From NCBI RefSeq assembly GCF_030035675.1, contig NC_084489.1, forward strand, positions 21,477,501-21,541,500: DNA of 64,000 nt. Reading direction: 5' to 3'. The position numbers and the translations under genes are program-made. Under the pieces are notes generated by a model. The model saw nothing but the letters and a program-made list of their open reading frames with translations, was not told where the DNA came from and did not search any database. Source of the DNA: Rhineura floridana. Taxonomy: Eukaryota; Chordata; Lepidosauria; Squamata; Rhineuridae. Shown here piece by piece: positions 47,701 to 57,830 of this stretch (positions within the stretch are counted from its first letter, which is position 1; each line of letters starts with the position of its first letter).

Positions 47701-50700
47701 GTCAACTGAGTAAAGCTCGCTTTAAAAGGCATGCTTTAAACCAATTAATAACTGATTACATTTATATATGGCAGCCATTTGGAAAAGGAAGTATTTTGAG
47801 GTTCGAGTGGAGGAAAAGTTTCGTAGAGCTTTTACAGCAGATACAAGCACAGGTTTTCACTATAATAATAAACTGAAAGTGAGAGGAAAAGTGCAGCAGT
47901 AAAAGGGGAATCAGCAAGGATTGAGATCTTTGTGCACCAGTTGCTCTTTTGGACTGTGTTGTGGGTTGATCCTGCTTATAGAAGGGAACAGCTCAGCCCC
48001 CTTAAAGCACGAGTTACCAGCACAGTGCTTGTGGGTGCACTTGCATCTTCAGCAGGCTTCCATGGTGCCCACAGGCTCCTATCCCCTATGAAATTAGGCT
48101 GGAAAGTAGCCTTCTATAATTACAGCAGAGGAGAGGCAATTTGCAGGGGGTGGGAAGGGAAGGAGTAGCCCTTGCCCTGGGCTCCTGCTGGGAGGAAGGG
48201 CAGGATATAAATCAAATAATAACATAAATAATAATAAATACACCCTTTATTTGGCGGTGGGAGGGAGAGTGATCTTCCTGGAGATTGCTGCTGGGGAAGG
48301 GAGATTAATTCTTGGCTCTCTAGCTGCACTCTCAGGAAGATCACTCCCCTCCCCCCCAATTAGACTTGAAATCCACACACACACTGGTAATCTGGGAGGT
48401 TCTTCTGGGAGTTCAACAGCCTCAGGCACAATGGGCTCCCTATCTTCAGCAGTCAGCTCTCTGAGCTCTGACCCAGCTCCCCATCCGGTACCCCAAGAGA
48501 CTCCAACGTTTGTGTCCAGATCACTACTGGATACAGGGGTCATTAGTTTGGGTTCTCCTTTCATTGTTGGAGACTGTCCCTTTAATACAGTGTAGTGGCC
48601 CCCTCCTAAGCCTTTGTTCTCTCCCCAGCCTTTCCGGCTTGCCACCGGGGTTGTAAGCCCCAGCTCCTGCTCTGCGCCTCTCCCTTGCCTCAAGCCTGCT
48701 TCTTGTGATAAGGATCCTCTGCTTATATCCTTTTCCCCGTCCTCCACCTTTCACCACTCTGTTTCTTGCTTTGGGTTCTCCTCCGCTTTCTTCCTCCCTC
48801 AGACCTTCCTGCCTTTTTGTCCTCCACACACCCAGGTTCCTACTCCCTTTGCCCAGGACCTGCCTCAGACACATGCATCAACAGCTTCCTATTTCTCATG
48901 CTGACTGCTGCATCTTGAGGCTTTCCATCCCATGCCGTTCCACTGCTCTGCTTCAAGAAACACTCAGTTCCCAGTCGGGCTTATGAAGGGATGATCTCCC
49001 AACAGCCACATACAAATATATTAAATAAACATCTTCCCTCAAATGTTCCCACTGTTAAAAGAATTCATATACTGCCTTTCCCTTCAAGAAGGTGAATACC
49101 AAGGTGGTAAATGTTATGTATTTTGAAGTGTTTACTGTTAGCTGCTTTGGGCGCAGTTTATTGTGAAAAATGGCATTATAAATAAACTAAATTAACTATT
49201 TCCCAGGAAAACACATCTGATACTGAGAGAACACACTTGATTCTAGAAAGTGTTGTCTGTCTGGTGTTAACAGTAATATAAATTCCTATATTATGATCTA
49301 CTGGGACTCTGATAGCTAACAGCAGTTTACTGTTGTCAGTCAAATGAATTTGTTTCATACATAGTTAAGTGCAATGCCAAAGCTACTTTCAGTGAAGGAA
49401 AACATCACTCCTATAAAGTGGTTGCCTTACTTTACATTGATCCAGAGGGGCTTCTTCTGATTCTTGGTATACCACGCTGAACGATATGCTCTTTGGGTCA
49501 GATGAAAATACCCAACTTATTGTAAGGCCGCTTTCCTCAACAGTGATAGTAATCATACTGTAAGTATTTGACTTAATGAACAGTTCTCTGCTAGCGTCTC
49601 CAAACTTTAGAATCTCCTCCACGGTTAGAGGCAGCTTTAGCCTGCAGAAAACAAAACAGCACTGTATCTGATAGATGATGCATATGACACAAGGAACATG
49701 GAAGGCTCTGAATGTATATATCACTGTTGTACACTCTTTCTTGCAGAAGAATTTTGTGCATTGTAAAAAAATCAAATTCATTTTACAAGATACAAATCAG
49801 AGTGAACCCATTTTCTCAGTGGGTCCCACATGACATACAAGGAAAACTCAGCTATTCCTCATGGTCTCTGTGCAGGAGGGATGGGGGAGAAATTAGGTTC
49901 AGTTCACAGTCAGAAACTACCTAATTCAGACTTTCCAAAACAATATGCGAATGAAAACACAGCCATCCTCCGACATTTGCATGTCTCTGAATTTTTCAGT
50001 GCAGTTCTCGAGCTAAGTAACGTGTACAGAAATGATATTGGTGAAAATATTTAAAAATGCATAATATTGGGGGAAATTGCTTTGTAAAAATGTGACTTAT
50101 GCAAAAGTGCATATTAAAATGTATATATTAGGAGAAAGTCGCAGTAAAATGGTGCTGAATTTTCATGAGGACTTTTTTAAAAACAAGAATCGCAAACTGA
50201 AGATTGGAAAAATGAGAAATTGAGAGAAAACAAAATGGACAGATTCACCTATTCCTGCTGCAAAAAGGTAAAGGTGTCCCCGCACTTATAGTGCGAGTCG
50301 TTTCCGACTCTTAGAGTGCCGTCTTGCGACGTTTACTAGGCAGACGTATATGGAGTGGGATTGCCAGTTCCTTCCCCAGCCTTTCTTTACCCCCCAGCGT
50401 ATGCCGGGTACTCATTTTACTGACCACGGATGGATGGAAGGCTGAGTGGACCTCGACCCCTTTTACCGGAGATTTGACTTCCTCCTTCCACTGGAATCGA
50501 ACTCCGGCCATGAGCAGAGCTTCAGCTGCGTTACCGCCGCTTACCACTCTGCGCCACGTACACAAATAGGATCTGTGCCTCCGCACAGCAGCATTCAGAA
50601 ACATCTAGAGTTTGCAGAGCCTTTGGCCCCTGCTCCTCCCATGCTTCTGAATGGCTCAGGGGAGGGGCCAACACTCTCTCCTCAGTTTCTTTTTGGGAGC

Positions 50701-53700
50701 AAAAGGGAACTCTCTTAAGAGCTTCAGATTTGTTCCACCTAAGAAATTCATTAATAGGCAAAAAAACTTTGTGGTTTAAGAATGTACCTATAGCCAATGG
50801 TGGATTGGACTTTCACAGTACAATCCATTTCCTGTGTAGCTTAGAAGAATTTGGTAACATGTGCCTCTGAAAGGGGGAGAGGGAGGGCGGATTGGGTGGG
50901 TAGGCACTGGGCAGAGGGAAAGCCCCATTCCTTTTCAAAGGAAAACACTGTTAACAGTATCTTTATTTTGAGGGTTTCCTCCCACCTTTTTATTCTACAG
51001 CAAACACATGCAGTCTCCATGTGTTTAAACTACAGCTGACCCTGATTAGCCAAGCCAAACAGCTGTTATTCTGGTTGTTAGGACACTGATAGTTGGTTCT
51101 CACGGAGCATGCTCTGTGCTATGATAAACTCCAATGTTAATTTTCTAAACTTAATTAAAAATCAGCCATGCGTTTTTTTTAATTTTTAAACTACAGAAGG
51201 TGAACATCAGAATATGGGGCAAAGTCAGTAATATGATCACAGGTGCTCTATGAACTTGGCTGATTTTTAATTATTTTCACCAAATTATGAGACCACTGAC
51301 AGAAAAAAGTCCACCAGAGTTCTGGATTTTTCACTCCTGTTTTAGACTTTAAACTGGATTCTTTCTGAGTGCTTTGTGTATCACTATAAAAATTTAAAGG
51401 GTTGCAAAGCAAGTTTTTCTGAGTTCAGGACTGTATTCAGGATTTTGTTTTGAAATGAATTTATGGGAAGCAGCAGAATGGCATGGGGGTTATTTTCAAT
51501 CTAACATGGTGGAATGTGAAAAATTCATTCTGGCTATGATATATAGCTACTCTTGTGGCTGTATAATTTTCCCTGAGATTATATGATTCATGTCTCCATT
51601 GGCTTTTTCTTCAAAAAGAGAATGGCGTTCCCGCCTTGCGCAGGGGCATGTTTGCCACCACCCCATTGCTGAGAAGACTCAGGAAGGCTCCCGAAGGTTT
51701 TGAATTGGTCAGGTGGGGCATTTTGACCAATTAGGTGAGGGATTGAGCAGCTACAAATAGTCTGCTACTCCCTAAAACGTGCCTTTTTGCCTTGCGGCAC
51801 ACTGTGAAAACACTCCATGACTGTTTGGCTTGCACCTTGTGATGTTCCTTTATATGAATGTAATGTAAATATGGTAAGTACAGGTTTATTATAGGAAATA
51901 TGGTAAGTGGAGTGAGTGAGAAGGGGGAGTACACGGGCTGTAGAATGCTGGATGATGATTGACTGTGTGTTTGAATGGCTGAAGGTATAAATGAGAGGAT
52001 GACAGTTGAGTCGTGGTGGGTGTTAAACGGTGGGTGTTAAACGGTGGGTGTTAAACGGTGGGTGTTGGACAGGGTGGTTGTTGGATAGGGTGGTTGTTGG
52101 ACAGGGTGGTTGTTGGACAGGGAGATTGTTGGACAGGGAGGTTGATGTGGAGAGTAAGAGGTGGCTGTTGAGAGATTGGATTGGGAGTTCTGAGGCAAAT
52201 AGTAGGAATTAGGAACATAAGAGAAACATATATGAAACCATATCCTTGTCAATGAAATCTATAAGTAATCTTGTTATTCTTAGTGTTATCAATAAATATT
52301 TTCTTGGTTTACTTAAAGCCTGATTCCTCAGCTGGGGTGCACAGACCAGGGGGGAGGCAGAGTAACCAAGGCTGAAGAAGAAATAGTATTGAATGGTGGC
52401 AGCGGTGAAGGAAGATATATTTTATCAACATCCAATACCACAGAGCAACCCAGAGCTGTGAGCTTCATAGGCAAGAGGCTTCAGGGGGGTTGGGAATTAC
52501 CTATGCACACAGACACAAGGTATCACAATAACCAGGAAGAGACTAAGGCACAATCTAGAGGTTATATTGGATACACAGAGTGTTGGGTAGTGTGGCCTAG
52601 CAGGGGGATCTTTTGAGATCTGTGCTAGAGCAGAGAGAGGTAAAAATAAACACGACGTTCCTGACTGCTGGTAGCCACAAGTGAGAGCGACACAGGTGGT
52701 GCCAGGGAAGGACGTCACACATCTCTCCTAGATCCTCCTGCTCATCATGACTAATTTCTATTTCTGAGTTGTCCTTGGTGACTGTATTTTCTCGAAGCGG
52801 TTTCCTGCCTTTCAACCCGTGTGTTCCCTCGCGCCTGCCAGTCCCAATAGTTGTTCAGGCGTGTGCAGGAGCGTGTGTGTGTGGGGTTTCCCCTTTGTCC
52901 TTCCCCACGTCTCAGCTGGGGGGCAGGGGTTGGGTCAGCTTTCCTCCCTGCCCGCCGGCCCTATAGCACAACGCCAATCCGTGCCTCTCCTACTGTTCTT
53001 TTGCTGGCTTGCAATGCAGCGCCGAGCCGCAGCTGCTCTCCTAACATTTGAAACATCAGGGCACAATGTCTGTTGTGGATCTGTGGAGTGTCCACGTGGG
53101 ACCGGCTTGCGCATCAGGGTGAATGCCTGTATGGCGAGGCCAGGATGCGGAGGTTGGAACCACATACCTGACTCCAACAGCAAGGAGGGATAAGTTTTCC
53201 CACATCCTTGACTGGGGAGTTACAGTCCGATGTGACTGACTTGCCTCCTGGATTGGAGGGTCTATACCCTCCCAGATAGGTTGAGCCTCACCTGCTCAAA
53301 GTACTTGATATGCAATTAATTGGCTGATTTGAATTTGATTGATTATGTGGTATATTTTAATAAATATAACATTACTCCATATATGTGTCACGAGTCTTCT
53401 TTGGTGTGGTGGCAAAGAAATAGAAGGTAAATGGGGACTACATACATAGTTGGTGCCATTGTCACTCAGAAGTATTCCTTGCAAAAAATTGCCTCAGTGT
53501 CCTGCCTGCCTTTCCTCCTCCCATCAGCAGTCCATCATTGTTTTTCCAGAAATCTGCTAGGGTTCAGAACACTAATCTTTCCATGCACTCTTGCGTAGTT
53601 TCAGCCAACCATGTCAAGGCTGGGTCTCAAATTATGTGCCTCTTTTGGTTTGGGCATTTATTGGTTCTAAGCCAATACCTTCACTGAATTGATGCCTCCA

Positions 53701-55040
53701 TATGCCCAGCCCAGCTCAGCCCAGTCCTGTCCCAGTCTCAGTGCTATTGTTACAGCTTCCAAGCATATTGCCCCAGATCCAACATCCATCCAAGACACAA
53801 GTATAGTTTGATTGGGTATGGTTCTGGACCATCAGGTGTGTCTTGCAACACCTGCCTTGGTTGCCACACTGGTCTTAACCATAGTTTGTTGACTATCTGG
53901 CCCTAAGGACTGTCAGTCTATGCCTCGGCTTGGACCATTCGGCCCTCATAATCAGGTTCAAAAATGTTCAGTTCTTGCAACAACACCAACTGATGCCAGT
54001 GTGGCAGATAATGCAATCTATATGGTTTTGTTATGTCATTTAATGTTCTTGCTGTTGTTTCAATATGTTTCATAAGGCCAGTTGCCAGGGGTAAACAGGG
54101 AATAAGTAGAATTGTAACAAGTGAGGGTTCTGGGCAGTCTTGGCAACTCTTACTGAGGGAATTGGAATGTTGCGAGAGTGACAGTTGGTTGGAGGGCAGT
54201 TAAGCCAGCAGGGGGAGAAGAAGAGAAGTGAGTTGAATTACTGAGGGGAAGAAACTGCTGTGGTGAGTTTGTGAAGAACATCTGCTAACGGCAGATTGTG
54301 CTCAAGGTCTTAAAGTGGCTGTGGAGAAGACTGAACAGAACAGCAACATGGGACAGAACAGTTGTTAAGAGCAGGGGATCTGGCAGCCTGCAACACCAAG
54401 GAGCAGCGTGGCAGTGTTGCCTCAGAAGACCACCCAGGCTACACCATGGCATCAAAAGGGGCTTGACAAGGAAAAAGAGACTGCAGTGCTGGTTCCTCTC
54501 TTTTTCAGAATATTGCTTTGTAAGGTGTTTATATGCTGGGAAAGGTATCCCTTCCTTCATTTATAATGAATAACCAAGGTATTTTATGTAGGCTTTCAAA
54601 CACCCTCCCCAGATTGCAAACTTGGGAGTGTGAGCTTCCCTCTGGGACTCCAAGGAGGCATGAGGCTGATGGCGACACCAGCCTTGGTAACTGGAGGGCT
54701 TCCTGAAGTACAGAGTCTTGGTACCAAACTCTAGCCTCAGTACCTGTAGCAACAGCCACAAAACCCAATGGAGCCCTGCGTACATATGCAGGACACAAAT
54801 GCAGGCTTTAAGCTAAAATACTGTGTAAACCTACTTGAGAGTAAACCCCAAGAACGCAATAAAACTGACTTCTGAGCAGAATGTACAGGATTACACTGTT
54901 GACCTTTAAAAACTGCTAGAGACTAAGCAATGGATTTTGCTTACATCAGTTCTTCTGACTTCAGCAAGCATATCTCTGCATCTTGGGCCATTTGCAAGTC
55001 GTCAGCCTCATCAAAAGTTGATGAACTATAGGTGCTGTTT
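35721..55040 (-). CDS. FYCO1: FYCO1, four 3'-terminal exons (GOLD domain), gene incomplete at right
   Basis: FYVE and coiled-coil domain autophagy adaptor 1. It links Rab7, PI3P and LC3 on late endosomes and autophagosomes to kinesin for plus-end transport (family knowledge). Only the C-terminus is here: exons 55040-54945, 49641-49431, 47651-47542 and 35796-35721, with matching phases and AG/GT borders. They encode the run into the GOLD domain (DAEICLLKS...EEL), the domain itself ([51 protein letters not shown]) and the end [11 protein letters not shown]-stop; human ends [11 protein letters not shown]. The upstream RUN, coiled-coil, FYVE and LC3-binding parts were not found and should lie past 64000. 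The last intron is 11.7 kb and contains an antisense Gypsy element. Confidence 0.94.
35998..36092. repeat. Short palindromic repeat copy
   Basis: GGCTGCAATCCTATATACAC ... CATTGAACTCAGTGGGT ... TATACATTGTA. It lies just upstream of the last FYCO1 exon. Confidence 0.75.
37569..38393 (+). repeat. 5' LTR of the Gmr1-type element
   Basis: 825 bp, TG...CA ends with short inverted termini TGTGA/TCACA. It contains GTATAAATG (TATA-like), GGTGTTTG-rich minisatellite-like sequence, AATAAA near 37943, and an internal tRNA-Leu-like primer-site motif at 38050-38063. Confidence 0.92.
38397..38423 (+). other. Primer-binding site, tRNA-Leu type
   Basis: TAGCGGTGGGATACGAAC follows the 5' LTR by a few bases and resembles the complement of the 3' end of vertebrate tRNA-Leu (which ends ...TTCGAATCCCACCGCTGCCA). 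The assignment rests on remembered tRNA sequence. Confidence 0.6.
38552..40373 (+). mobile_element. Gmr1 Gag and protease region with SCAN-like capsid part
   Basis: The region opens with a Glu/Lys-rich coiled-coil stretch. A capsid region follows, whose second half (about 39185-39450) resembles the SCAN domain of mammalian zinc-finger proteins ([45 protein letters not shown]). The knuckle [14 protein letters not shown] and the protease core [11 protein letters not shown] come next. The region is part of the fossil element. Confidence 0.85.
40374..42467 (+). mobile_element. Gmr1 integrase, RT-connection and RNase H region
   Basis: The integrase zinc-binding part ([20 protein letters not shown]) and core ([31 protein letters not shown]) come first. 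RT-type sequence ([37 protein letters not shown]) and RNase H ([35 protein letters not shown]) follow. It is a fossil, part of the Gmr1-type element. Confidence 0.88.
42585..43433 (+). repeat. 3' LTR of the Gmr1-type element
   Basis: 849 bp, almost identical to the 5' LTR but 24 bp longer in a repeat-rich stretch. It is preceded by a polypurine tract and followed by the duplicated target GCGGG. Confidence 0.92.
43746..43832. repeat. Short palindromic repeat copy
   Basis: GGCTGCAATTCTAAACACAC ... AAGCCCCATTGAACTC ... GTAGATATAGTTTTGATTG. Just downstream of the Gmr1-type element. Confidence 0.75.
44246..44366. mobile_element. hAT-like foldback MITE
   Basis: Ends AGCTTGGAAAAGTTACTTTT and its inverse, followed inwards by ACTACAACTCCCATCA and its inverse, so the whole 120 bp can fold into one hairpin. 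Flanks CAGTGGGC and TAGTGGGT may be an 8-bp duplication. Confidence 0.8.
44600..45150 (+). mobile_element. Decayed L2-type LINE 3' region
   Basis: Holds remains of the reverse transcriptase C-terminus ([18 protein letters not shown] in broken frame, 44655-44790), then a T-rich UTR and tail ACTGCTTTGAGATTTTTTAC to AATAAA repeats. Old and dead. Confidence 0.65.
45421..45630. mobile_element. hAT-like MITE with AGATCCACAC ends
   Basis: Inverted ends (GGGCAGATCCACACCATTAA and the complement of TTGTGTGGATCTACTT) enclose AGAATCATGGGAACGGTAGT and its imperfect inverse near 45555. Non-coding. Confidence 0.75.
45858..45955. repeat. Short palindromic repeat copy
   Basis: GTGCAATCCTATGTTTGTTT ... AGTCCCAATATATTCAGTGG ... 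GTGTGCACAGAACTGCAC. FYCO1 last intron. Confidence 0.7.
46362..46478. repeat. Short palindromic repeat copy
   Basis: ACACAATCCTAACCATGGCT ... AAGTCCTACTGAATTCAATA ... GGGATTAGCATTGCAGC. FYCO1 last intron. Confidence 0.7.
47542..47651 (-). CDS. FYCO1: FYCO1 GOLD-domain exon b
   Basis: This 110-nt exon lies between acceptor TTTTGCAG and donor GTAGGT. It encodes [20 protein letters not shown] through LVFDNTFS plus AG; human has [20 protein letters not shown]. Confidence 0.95.
47652..49430. other. FYCO1 intron between the two middle GOLD exons
   Basis: Contains an L2-type tail at 48155-48242, a pyrimidine-rich stretch (about 48600-48860) with long but featureless open frames on both strands, and an L2-like tail near 49130-49195. 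Nothing else recognised. Confidence 0.45.
48155..48242 (+). mobile_element. L2-type LINE 3' end fragment
   Basis: GGGCTCCTGCTGGGAGGAAG followed by GGCAGGATATAAATCAAA and an AATAA-rich tail. Short 5'-truncated copy in the FYCO1 intron. Confidence 0.7.
49431..49641 (-). CDS. FYCO1: FYCO1 GOLD-domain exon a
   Basis: This 211-nt exon lies between acceptor TTCTGCAG and donor GTAAGG. It encodes [20 protein letters not shown], then [20 protein letters not shown] and ending PLDQCK. This is almost identical to the human GOLD domain start. Confidence 0.96.
50266..50558 (-). mobile_element. Sauria SINE
   Basis: Reverse-strand copy of the element at 12106-12412: tail GGTAAAGGTGTCCCCGCAC, head GCGCCACG. 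It lies in the FYCO1 intron upstream of the GOLD exons. No clear target duplication was seen. Confidence 0.92.
51838..52719 (+). mobile_element. Solo LTR related to the Gmr1-type element
   Basis: 882 bp with the same ends TGTGATGTTCC...GTCACA, the same TATA-like GTATAAATG, AATAAA and internal TGGTGGCAGCGGTGAAGG as the LTRs at 37569 and 42585, but clearly diverged. The flanks CACCT and CATCT look like a 5-bp duplication with one change. It contains a tandem array near 52018-52145. No internal region is present, as after LTR-LTR recombination. It lies in a FYCO1 intron, antisense. Confidence 0.85.
52018..52145 (+). repeat. Minisatellite inside the solo LTR
   Basis: Three to four copies of GGTGGGTGTTAAAC are followed by about five copies of a 16-17 bp unit, GGACAGGGTGGTTGTT. 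It occupies the same place as the GAGGTGTTTG-rich part of the full-length element's LTRs. Confidence 0.85.
52720..54944. other. FYCO1 intron segment after the solo LTR
   Basis: No exon or named element recognised. 52800-53200 is moderately GC-rich with open frames on both strands, but none shows a known domain. Confidence 0.4.
54812..54900. repeat. Short palindromic repeat copy
   Basis: GTGTAAACCTACTTGAGAGT ... AACTGACTTCTGAGCAGAAT then GTACAGGATTACAC. It ends about 45 bp from a FYCO1 exon. Confidence 0.7.
54945..55040 (-). CDS. FYCO1: FYCO1 exon before the GOLD domain
   Basis: This 96-nt exon lies between acceptor TTGCCGCAG and donor GTAAGC. It encodes [16 protein letters not shown] then [16 protein letters not shown] (last codon split); human has QDSEICLLKSGELM at this place. 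It is the furthest upstream FYCO1 exon I can see. Confidence 0.88.
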
Positions 55041-55714
55041 CTGCGGCAAAGGGAAAAGGAGATCATTAAACATTTTTCAGATGGTACATAGCAATCTTAA
55101 TGTTTGTTTATTTAAAATATTTATGCCCAGCTTCACATTTGCAACAGATTACAATAAATATTTTTAAAGTACAAAATCAAGATGATTAAGCATGTATCCA
55201 ATGACAAACCTACAAACAAGAAAATGGCACAAGCCGAGTCTATGAGCAACAGGCTGAAGTGGCCCAGCAGGGACAGATGTCACCATGCACCTTGCAGTTG
55301 CATCGCTGCAGCTTCTGGGATGGGTGAGGTGGAGGGTTGGTCAGAGCTGTGCAGGCACACCTGCATAGTACCACCCGCTTCACCTCTCTTCCTCCTAGGA
55401 AGCAACAGTGACATCACTGCTGGGAGGCCAGATGCACTACTCCACCCCTCCCTTTCAGCCACTCCTGGCAACAAGGCCCTAGGCAATCAATTTTCAGTTA
55501 TCAATTGCCCTCTAGAAGAGCCACTTTTTTTGCCATAAAGCAAAAGGTGAGCAGTGATCATGGAAAGCTGGGCCTCTCTAGGGAGGAAATTCCAGAGCTC
55601 CAAAATACATTCAGCTATCAGAGGCACCACATACTCCTATGGATTTAATTGAATGTAAAGGCTTTTTTAAGTTGACCGAGACACCTTTTTATAGAAAGGT
55701 TGGTTAGAACTCTT

Positions 55715-55803
55715 ACAGCGCAATCCTATACATCATGTCTACTGAAAAGTAGGTCCCACTGCATTCAATGCACTTTACTCCCACGTGTACAGGATTGCAG
55801 CCC
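55715..55803. repeat. Short palindromic repeat copy
   Basis: GCGCAATCCTATACATCATG ... CCCACTGCATTCAATGCAC ... TGTACAGGATTGCAGC. FYCO1 upstream intron. Confidence 0.8.
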
Positions 55804-56392
55804 CAATACAACAACAAAAGTATCTTTATTAGCTTGACTATAGGGTTGACTAGTTTCTTTGGATCCAATTTTTGCTGGTATTTTTAAAAAATGTGTTATT
55901 TTACTATAAAAAGAAGAAAAATAATGAAACCAGCAATTAAAACCTCCCACCCGCAGGGGGAAGAGAAACTGACTTTTGGGGCAATTTAGAGAGGCTACGT
56001 AAGAGGCAAATCACAGGCTATTCATCAATAATTGCCTCAGCTTGGATCAACAGAAAACAGTAATGGTGTGAACTTGCAAAGAGGAAGAGTTCAGCTGAAC
56101 AAGGCAGGAATCCAAAAAAGTCTTAATAGAGCTTTGCCTGTCCATGCTGGAGAAGCTGGTGCGTCAATTCCAATTTATCAGAGACAAAAAATAGCTCCAA
56201 ACCAGATATAAAAAAATACAGGAGAATTACACAGAAAACACTGGAATGCAATGGACTACTGACAACATTGCATGAATGCTGTATAAAAAGTGAGTGAACA
56301 AAGGGTGGCAATTATAGAGAAAAGGAGCTAGCTAATGTGGACATACCCTTGTTACAGTAATGCAAATTTGCTTCTTAATTAACACCACTAAA

Positions 56393-56701
56393 AAAGGTAA
56401 AGGTGTCCCCGCATTGTAGTGCGAGTTGTTTCTGACTCTTAGGGTGATGTCTTGCAATGTTTGCTAGGCAGACCATATATATGTGGGGGGGGGGATTGCC
56501 AGTTCCGTCCCCGGCCTTTCTTTACCCCCCAGCATATGCCAGGTACTCATTTTACTGACCACGGATGGATGGAAGGCTGAGTGGACCTCGACCCCTTTTA
56601 CCGGAGATTCGACTTCCTCCTTCCGTTGGAATAGAACTCCGGCCATGAGCAGAGCTTTTGGCTGCATTACCGCCGCTTACCACTCTGCGCCACGGAGGAT
56701 C
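56393..56701 (-). mobile_element. Sauria SINE with target duplications
   Basis: A third Sauria SINE in reverse orientation. Flanks TTAACACCACTAAA (56379-56392) and TTAACACTACTAAA (56702-56715) make a 14-bp duplication with one change, so the borders are firm. Confidence 0.93.
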
Positions 56702-57624
56702 TTAACACTACTAAAGTGGACCCAAAAACACACAAGTCAATCCGCTTCAATAGATTTTAACTCATTTTACTTCAAAAGAAGTTAGCCATAGCATAACTAC
56801 ATGGCAGTGGATCACTAAGGTGCTCTAGTTTGCATAGTTTCTCACAACTTGTTTTCTCAGAAGGCCAGTTTGGCACTTCTGGGTTTTTTCCTTGTTTCTT
56901 CTGAGCTAGTTTGTGTTATGTGACACCAATTGTGGCTCTCCAGCATGTCTCCATTGTGTCCCTAAGTGTTTGGGGATGAGTATCTTCCCATCACAATTTA
57001 TGCTTGCTGCAACATACGCCAAACACTGGTGTATTTTTTTTGGTACCGTGGAAAGTATCTGCCCTCATATGGCTGCCTAACCCATACATTTAGCCTGTGC
57101 ACAAAAAAACTTTAATCCAAAGCATCAATGAGGAGACACTTAGGATCTAGGCTTTTTGGTTATATCAAGAAATAGAGGTGTTTCAAGAGAGTCAGTGTAT
57201 CACTTTATATAGTTGTCAGTACAGTGCTTTCAAGTGCTCAGAGTGCTTCACAAAGATCATCTAGTTGCAATCCTACAACAGCCATGTAAAGCAGTGACTG
57301 ACAACCTTTCTGGCCCCATGGGTGCACATGCAAACTAGAGAAACTGTTATAGCCACTACACAACTGCCACAACCAAGCACACACCACAACTTATTCTGCT
57401 GGCTACAAAATGCTGCTTTCAAGCCTAATTCTGGTGATGGTGGGGAAGGGGGCTCCGTGGGCACCAGAGCAGACCTCTATAGCTGCATGTGTACCTGTGG
57501 GCATCATGTTGGTGACTCATCATGAAAAATAAGTCAGTATTATCCCTCATATTCAGTGGCGATTGGTGGAATTGCAGCTAAGGATGGGGGGCAGGGGCTG
57601 AGGGCCAAGCTAGATGATACAGTA

Positions 57625-57830
57625 TGTTAACTCCATTTTATTTATTTTTTGATTGATTGATTGTACTTATATACCGCCCCATAACCGAAGCTCTCTGGGC
57701 GGTTTACAGTAACTAAAAACATTAAAACAAATATACAAATTTAAAAACACATCTTTTAAAAACAATTTAAAACACAATTAAAAAATTTAAAACATCTGTG
57801 CCTTCAAGGGTAGAATTTTTTAAAACACAA
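57625..57830 (-). mobile_element. L2-type LINE 3' end fragment
   Basis: TTATATACCGCCCCATAACC and GAAGCTCTCTGGGCGGTTTA, then A-rich UTR sequence in reverse. It lies in the FYCO1 upstream intron. Confidence 0.7.

Noticed and set aside
48247-48747. 166-codon open frame on the minus strand in a FYCO1 intron
   Set aside because: Low-complexity Gly/Glu/Ser-rich translation of a pyrimidine-rich stretch that is open on both strands; no domain, no exon borders.
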